Assembly (NCBI GenBank): GCA_001804345.1
Contig: MHFU01000010.1
Span: 1 to 7,599 of the forward strand
Direction: 5' to 3'
DNA from: Omnitrophica bacterium RIFOXYB12_FULL_50_7
GTDB lineage: Bacteria; Omnitrophota; Omnitrophia; Omnitrophales; Aquincolibacteriaceae
Length of the DNA stretch: 7,599 nucleotides
In this document: one piece after another, positions 4,063 to 7,599 of the stretch
Numbering within the stretch: the stretch's first letter is position 1
Layout: each line of letters starts with the position of its first letter
Notes under the pieces: generated by a model
The model's database searches: none
What the model was told of the DNA's origin: nothing
Seen by the model: only the letters and a program-made list of their open reading frames with translations
Program-made: the position numbers and the translations under genes

Positions 4063-5802
4063 GTGAAGAATCTGGTACGTATCGGCGCACTGGTTATTTT
4101 GTTTTCGTCAGTTTCTTTCTCCTCTCTTTTTGCCGCGAATCCTCCTCCCACGCCCTCGTCCGGTCAGGATGCTGGGGCACAGGCCAAGCGTTTCAGGGAT
4201 GAATCTTCGGAGATCCAGCTGAGAGCCACAAAGAAAAAGGAAAAGGCTCCCAAAGTCGAGGTCGCGGAGCAAAAAGAGCAGCCCCTTCCGGCCGAAGCGG
4301 TTGCCTTCCTTCTGACGGACATTAAAATTACCGGGGCTACATTTTTCAAGACCGAGGATCTCCGGCCCATATACCAGCCCTATCTTCAGAAAAAAGTGAC
4401 CTTCAAAGAACTACAGACCATCGCCGAAACGATCAAAGCCAAATACCACACTAAAGGCTATCTGACCACGAACGTTTTCTTTCCGGAACAGGAGGTCGAA
4501 AATGGTGCCGTGGAGATCGCCGTTCTGGAAGGGAAGCTTGGACAAGTGACCGTGGAAGGAAACAAATGGTTTTCCGCGGATTTTGTGAGGAAATACATTC
4601 ATGCTCATCCGGGGGAACTGCTGAACATCAACAAACTCCAGAAGGATATTCTGAGGCTCAACAAATTTTCAGACCTCGAAGTCAAGACCGTGATCTCTCA
4701 GGGCAAACAGCAGGAAACATCCGACATCGCCCTGAAGGTGAAGGACAAATTCCCATGGCACCTTGGCATGAGCGAAGACAACCGCGGCACACGTCTGACG
4801 GAGAAGTACAGGACGGGTTTTTATGCCCGCGGCAGTAACGTCTTGGGTCTCGGTGATTCCATTTTTGCAAACACGCTCTTTAACGGCAGGACTTTCGGCC
4901 AGGTTCTGAGCTATGTATTGCCCCTGGGGACCTACGGGACGACGCTTGCCGTCGATCTCTCGTACTTCACGATGAAGCTCGGCAAAGAATTAAAAGCCTT
5001 CGACGTGACGGGTAAAACAATAGGCATGACACCCCATGTTACCTTCGAGTTGGCTCTTTCTGAGAATTTTGAGGCTCATTTGGACGTGGGTATTATGATG
5101 TTGAGTATCACTAAGAGAGTGGATCACAACCGCGTCTCGGACGATCAGTTGCGTACTCCCTACGTGGGTTTTAGCTTCTCGAAAACGGATTCCTTCTGGG
5201 GTGGAGGGCAGACACTGTTCACGCCTCAATTCAGCTTCGGGACCGCGGGATTTTTAGGGGCCTCCAGCCGGTGTCATCCTTCAGCCGCTCGGGACGGGAC
5301 CGGCGGGTACTATTTTAAATATGAGCACGGCCTGAAGCGCACTCAAAAAATGCCTTTCGGAAGTTATTTGCTGATGAATTCCCAATTTCAGGCCGCCTCA
5401 CACACGCTTCCGTCTTCGGAGCAGTTGCAGCTGGGCGGTATGACCTCCGTACGCGGCTATCCCGAAGGCGACTATCTCGCCGATGCGGGCGCTACCCTAA
5501 ACCTTGACTGGATTTTTCCGTCGTATTTTTTCCCGAAGGACTGGACATTGCCACGATCCAAGACCCCTCTAAGGCGTATGATCGAGCCCGTGGCTTTTTT
5601 TGACATGGGCGGTGGAGGACTTTATGCCGTCAACAGCGGGGAGCGCGGGCGCAAGTTCCTGGCGGGTGCCGGCGGTGGTCTTCGTATCCACATCGCGAAT
5701 AACTTCTTCATAAGGCTGGAATGGGCCAAAGCCTTCGGCAACGAGCCTCAAGGTGGTAACGGTCCCAGCACTTTTTACATGATGATGCAGACGGAAGCTT
5801 AG
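4063..5802 (+). CDS. Two-partner secretion outer-membrane transporter (TpsB; ShlB/FhaC/HecB family)
   Basis: This is a 579-aa protein, the usual length for the family. It starts at GTG 4063, with AAGGGG (4051-4056) at 6 nt. Residues 1-25 are a signal peptide ending LFAA, followed by a Pro-rich and then charged periplasmic linker (26-80, with TKKKEKAPKVEVAEQKEQ). POTRA1 spans about 83-157 (FLLTDIKITGATFF to VEIAVLEG) and POTRA2 about 160-228 (GQVTVEGNKWFSADF to IALKVKDKF). The 16-stranded beta-barrel fills the rest, from about 232. The key loop-6 motif VRGY is at 463-466 (GGMTSVRGYPEGD), and a second conserved barrel motif, PVAFFDMGGGG, is at 509-519. In this Omp85-superfamily pathway POTRA domains bind the TPS domain of the partner and the barrel exports it. 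The protein ends MMMQTEA, without the terminal aromatic residue common in beta-signals. The partner gene follows at 6161. Confidence 0.95.
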   Translation: MKNLVRIGALVILFSSVSFSSLFAANPPPTPSSGQDAGAQAKRFRDESSEIQLRATKKKEKAPKVEVAEQKEQPLPAEAVAFLLTDIKITGATFFKTEDLRPIYQPYLQKKVTFKELQTIAETIKAKYHTKGYLTTNVFFPEQEVENGAVEIAVLEGKLGQVTVEGNKWFSADFVRKYIHAHPGELLNINKLQKDILRLNKFSDLEVKTVISQGKQQETSDIALKVKDKFPWHLGMSEDNRGTRLTEKYRTGFYARGSNVLGLGDSIFANTLFNGRTFGQVLSYVLPLGTYGTTLAVDLSYFTMKLGKELKAFDVTGKTIGMTPHVTFELALSENFEAHLDVGIMMLSITKRVDHNRVSDDQLRTPYVGFSFSKTDSFWGGGQTLFTPQFSFGTAGFLGASSRCHPSAARDGTGGYYFKYEHGLKRTQKMPFGSYLLMNSQFQAASHTLPSSEQLQLGGMTSVRGYPEGDYLADAGATLNLDWIFPSYFFPKDWTLPRSKTPLRRMIEPVAFFDMGGGGLYAVNSGERGRKFLAGAGGGLRIHIANNFFIRLEWAKAFGNEPQGGNGPSTFYMMMQTEA

Positions 5803-6160
5803 CCGCCTCGCAGGTCATTCCAGTTTTGTTCTGAAATAGCCGCAGTGTTTGATTTTTCAGGAATAATCCAGGACTTCCACATCATTATCTGCCAGTAAGA
5901 TTTCCGCCGTCTTTTTCTGCCGCCTTCGGCTCAAATTCGACGTTTTCAAGCGATAAACCACCCAAAAATCTGTTTAAGAAGCCTCCAGACGTACTTATCC
6001 TCGCTTCGTGGATTGTCTAAAAAATGCGATTTGTAGAGGGCCGCAAGTAATGTTTTTTCAAAAAATCTCGTAACCCATTGATTTTGCTATAGTTATAAAT
6101 ATAGAATTTGCTTGCGCTATAAGTAAAATGATGATACTTTACTAATAGGCAAATAAAACA
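5803..6160 (+). other. Long gap between TpsB and TpsA genes
   Basis: These 358 nt hold no gene I can support. No strong terminator follows the TpsB stop; GCCG-CCTT-CGGC (near 5921-5932) is a 4-bp stem only. A minus-strand frame of 34 codons from a GTG (5961-5857, ending ILLADNDVEVLDYS) looks somewhat protein-like but has no suitably placed ribosome-binding site. The last 100 nt are A/T-rich and probably hold the promoter of the exoprotein gene. Confidence 0.45.
6078..6105 (+). promoter_or_regulatory. Candidate promoter of the exoprotein gene
   Basis: TTGATT (6078-6083) and TATAGA (6100-6105) are spaced by 16 nt in a locally A/T-rich stretch about 55 nt before the ATG at 6161. Each hexamer matches the sigma70 consensus at four positions. 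Partial repeats of GCTATA (6086-6091 and 6116-6121) flank the -10 region and might be an operator. Confidence 0.35.
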
Positions 6161-7599
6161 ATGAAAGAAAAAAGTAATATGACGACAATCACTGTGCAAG
6201 ATATAACAAGATATAGCAAGCAAAGCGGAATGGCCTGTTTGGCTTTTCTGCTTTTTTGTTTTCTTGCCAGTCCCGCAAGTTTAGTGGCGTTGCCGACCGA
6301 CTGGAACGTTGAGTCAGGTGACGCGCAGGTTGAAACCCCGGATGCCAATACCTTGAACTTTACGGTCGCGGATAAGACGGTCATTAACTTTGGAAGCTTT
6401 AACATTGGCCAGAACGAGGCCGTCAATTTCATTCAGCCTTCCGCGATTGCTTCCGTTTTAAGCCGCGTGACTGGCCCTCAAATAAGTAACATTGCGGGAA
6501 CGCTTACCGCAAACGGGATCCTTTTCCTGATCAACTCAAACGGCATTCATTTTTCTCCGACCGCGAACGTTCAGGTTAACACGCTTGTGGCGTCGAGTTT
6601 GGACATCGCGGTGGCGACCAATAATTTCATGAACGGCAATTATGTGTTTGAGCACGGTTCCGCGGATCCTTATGCGCAGGTTTTAAACGAAGGCCGGATC
6701 ACTGGAAACAATATTGCACTTTTGGGTAGCGCGGTTCATAACGATGGCATCATTCAGGCGATCGCCGGTGCGGTCCATTTAGCGAGTGGGGACAAGATCA
6801 CGGTTAGTTTTGACGCACGGCAGCTGCTCCAGGTTGAGATCAACGAGGTTACAAGCGGCATGGTGATCGATGCGGAAGGTAACACGGTGAAGGACGCCGT
6901 GGCGAACAAGGGGACAATCGAAGCGAGTCAGGTTTTCCTTACGGCCGGCGTTGCCCGTAATATTTTTGAAAACGCCGTGAACCAGGCCGGTATTATCAAA
7001 GCCATTAATATGTCGGAAAAGAAGGGAATGATCCGTATCCTTGGGGATGAGAGTGTCCGGCTTGCCGGGCTTATGCAGGCGAGTGGAGGATTTGTCGACA
7101 TCTCCTCCAAGGCCTTTCTTGAGGTGTCAGCCGAGTTCCAGACCGAGGGTACCACCGAACTGACAGCGAACGGTGATATCCGGGTCCAGGCCGACTTTAC
7201 CAACGTTTCGGGGGACCTCAGGATCATGGCTGATGCGGATCTGGATGGAGTGGGGGCCTATAAGCAGGCCACAGGGACTACCGTCTCAACGGTGGATAGC
7301 GGGGACATCATGATCCAGTCCTCTGGGGAAGGCACGATTGCCAATATCAACTCCAGCGGGGATCTGCTCCTCAATCAGGGAGGTGCTCCCGCGGTATTCA
7401 CCCAACAGGCTGGCTCGAGGATCGTGACAAAAGGATCCATGGTCATCGGTTCTGGGGTCACGTTGAATGGCGGTAATGCCCACTATGAGATCGGGGAGAA
7501 CTGGGTCAATCAGGGGAACTTCATCCCTGAGACCTCGGTTGTCTCCCTGGTTTCGCCCCTGCAGGCATTAGTGACGGGGTCCAACACCTTTAATGACCT
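6161..7599 (+). CDS. Filamentous-haemagglutinin-type exoprotein (TpsA), N-terminal 479 residues, cut by window edge
   Basis: The frame is open from ATG 6161 to the right edge. A later ATG (6179) is possible; neither has a strong Shine-Dalgarno site (AGG at 6147-6149 is weak). Residues 1-24 are a long hydrophilic N-region, 25-43 a hydrophobic signal core (ACLAFLLFCFLASPASLVA), so the signal is of the extended type often seen in TPS exoproteins. The TPS/haemagglutination-activity domain runs from about 44 to 290. It shows VINFGSFNIGQNEAVNFIQP (74-93), SRVTGPQISNIAGTLTANG (101-119) and LFLINSNGIHFSPTANVQVN (121-140), then LVASSLDIA. The usual NPNG motif is here NSNG (125-128). From about 245 onward short repeats such as NKGTIEASQVFLTAG, GIIKAINMSEKKG and GDIRVQADFTNVSGDLRIMA show the start of a beta-helical shaft. 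Its partner is the TpsB at 4063. The full length and the C-terminal function are not visible. Confidence 0.93.
   Translation, partial: MKEKSNMTTITVQDITRYSKQSGMACLAFLLFCFLASPASLVALPTDWNVESGDAQVETPDANTLNFTVADKTVINFGSFNIGQNEAVNFIQPSAIASVLSRVTGPQISNIAGTLTANGILFLINSNGIHFSPTANVQVNTLVASSLDIAVATNNFMNGNYVFEHGSADPYAQVLNEGRITGNNIALLGSAVHNDGIIQAIAGAVHLASGDKITVSFDARQLLQVEINEVTSGMVIDAEGNTVKDAVANKGTIEASQVFLTAGVARNIFENAVNQAGIIKAINMSEKKGMIRILGDESVRLAGLMQASGGFVDISSKAFLEVSAEFQTEGTTELTANGDIRVQADFTNVSGDLRIMADADLDGVGAYKQATGTTVSTVDSGDIMIQSSGEGTIANINSSGDLLLNQGGAPAVFTQQAGSRIVTKGSMVIGSGVTLNGGNAHYEIGENWVNQGNFIPETSVVSLVSPLQALVTGSNTFND

Noticed and set aside
5857..5961. A 34-codon minus-strand frame ending DNDVEVLDYS
   Set aside because: It is too short, and its nearest GGAGG lies too far from the possible GTG start.
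1..7599. CRISPR arrays, tRNA or rRNA genes
   Set aside because: No spaced direct repeats of CRISPR type, no tRNA T-loop or CCA pattern and no rRNA stretch were seen.

Overview
The window looks like chromosomal or accessory DNA from a Gram-negative (outer-membrane) bacterium. The support is a two-partner secretion pair: a complete FhaC/ShlB-type outer-membrane transporter, and the N-terminal part of a filamentous-haemagglutinin-type exoprotein that runs off the right edge. Base composition is near balanced by eye, and GTG starts occur alongside clear Shine-Dalgarno sites. I cannot name the species. The mix of a TpsA adhesin, a TpsB transporter and a secreted transglutaminase-like protein is seen in several environmental Gram-negative lineages, so any phylum call would be a guess.

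Left part (1-1434). A truncated XRE-type helix-turn-helix regulator lies on the minus strand at the left edge. Upstream of it is a short stretch of tandem hairpins. A plus-strand cluster of three small genes follows (162, 43 and 111 aa). They are tightly packed, each with a plausible ribosome-binding site, and I recognise none of them. The layout, a regulator divergent from a compact operon of unknown small proteins, resembles phage, plasmid or toxin-antitoxin-like accessory modules. Nothing in the protein sequences proves that.

Middle (1435-4062). A leader of about 270 nt with a long imperfect stem precedes a secreted transglutaminase-like (papain-fold) protein with a Cys-His-Asp triad. Downstream sits a complete 1,566-bp IS4-type insertion sequence with perfect 40-bp terminal inverted repeats and an intact DDE transposase. 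Two hairpins with the same core (CGGAC/GTCCG) flank the IS, one on each side. No target-site duplication is visible.

Right part (4063-7599). The TpsB transporter (signal peptide, charged linker, two POTRA domains, beta-barrel with a VRGY motif) comes first. A gap of 358 bp follows, then the TpsA exoprotein (signal peptide, TPS/haemagglutination-activity domain, start of a beta-helical shaft). By family knowledge the TPS domain is exported by Sec, threads through the TpsB barrel and folds into a beta-helix outside the cell. The secreted transglutaminase-like protein lies upstream on the same strand and may act on this surface system. It may once have been closer: without the IS the gap would be about 280 bp.
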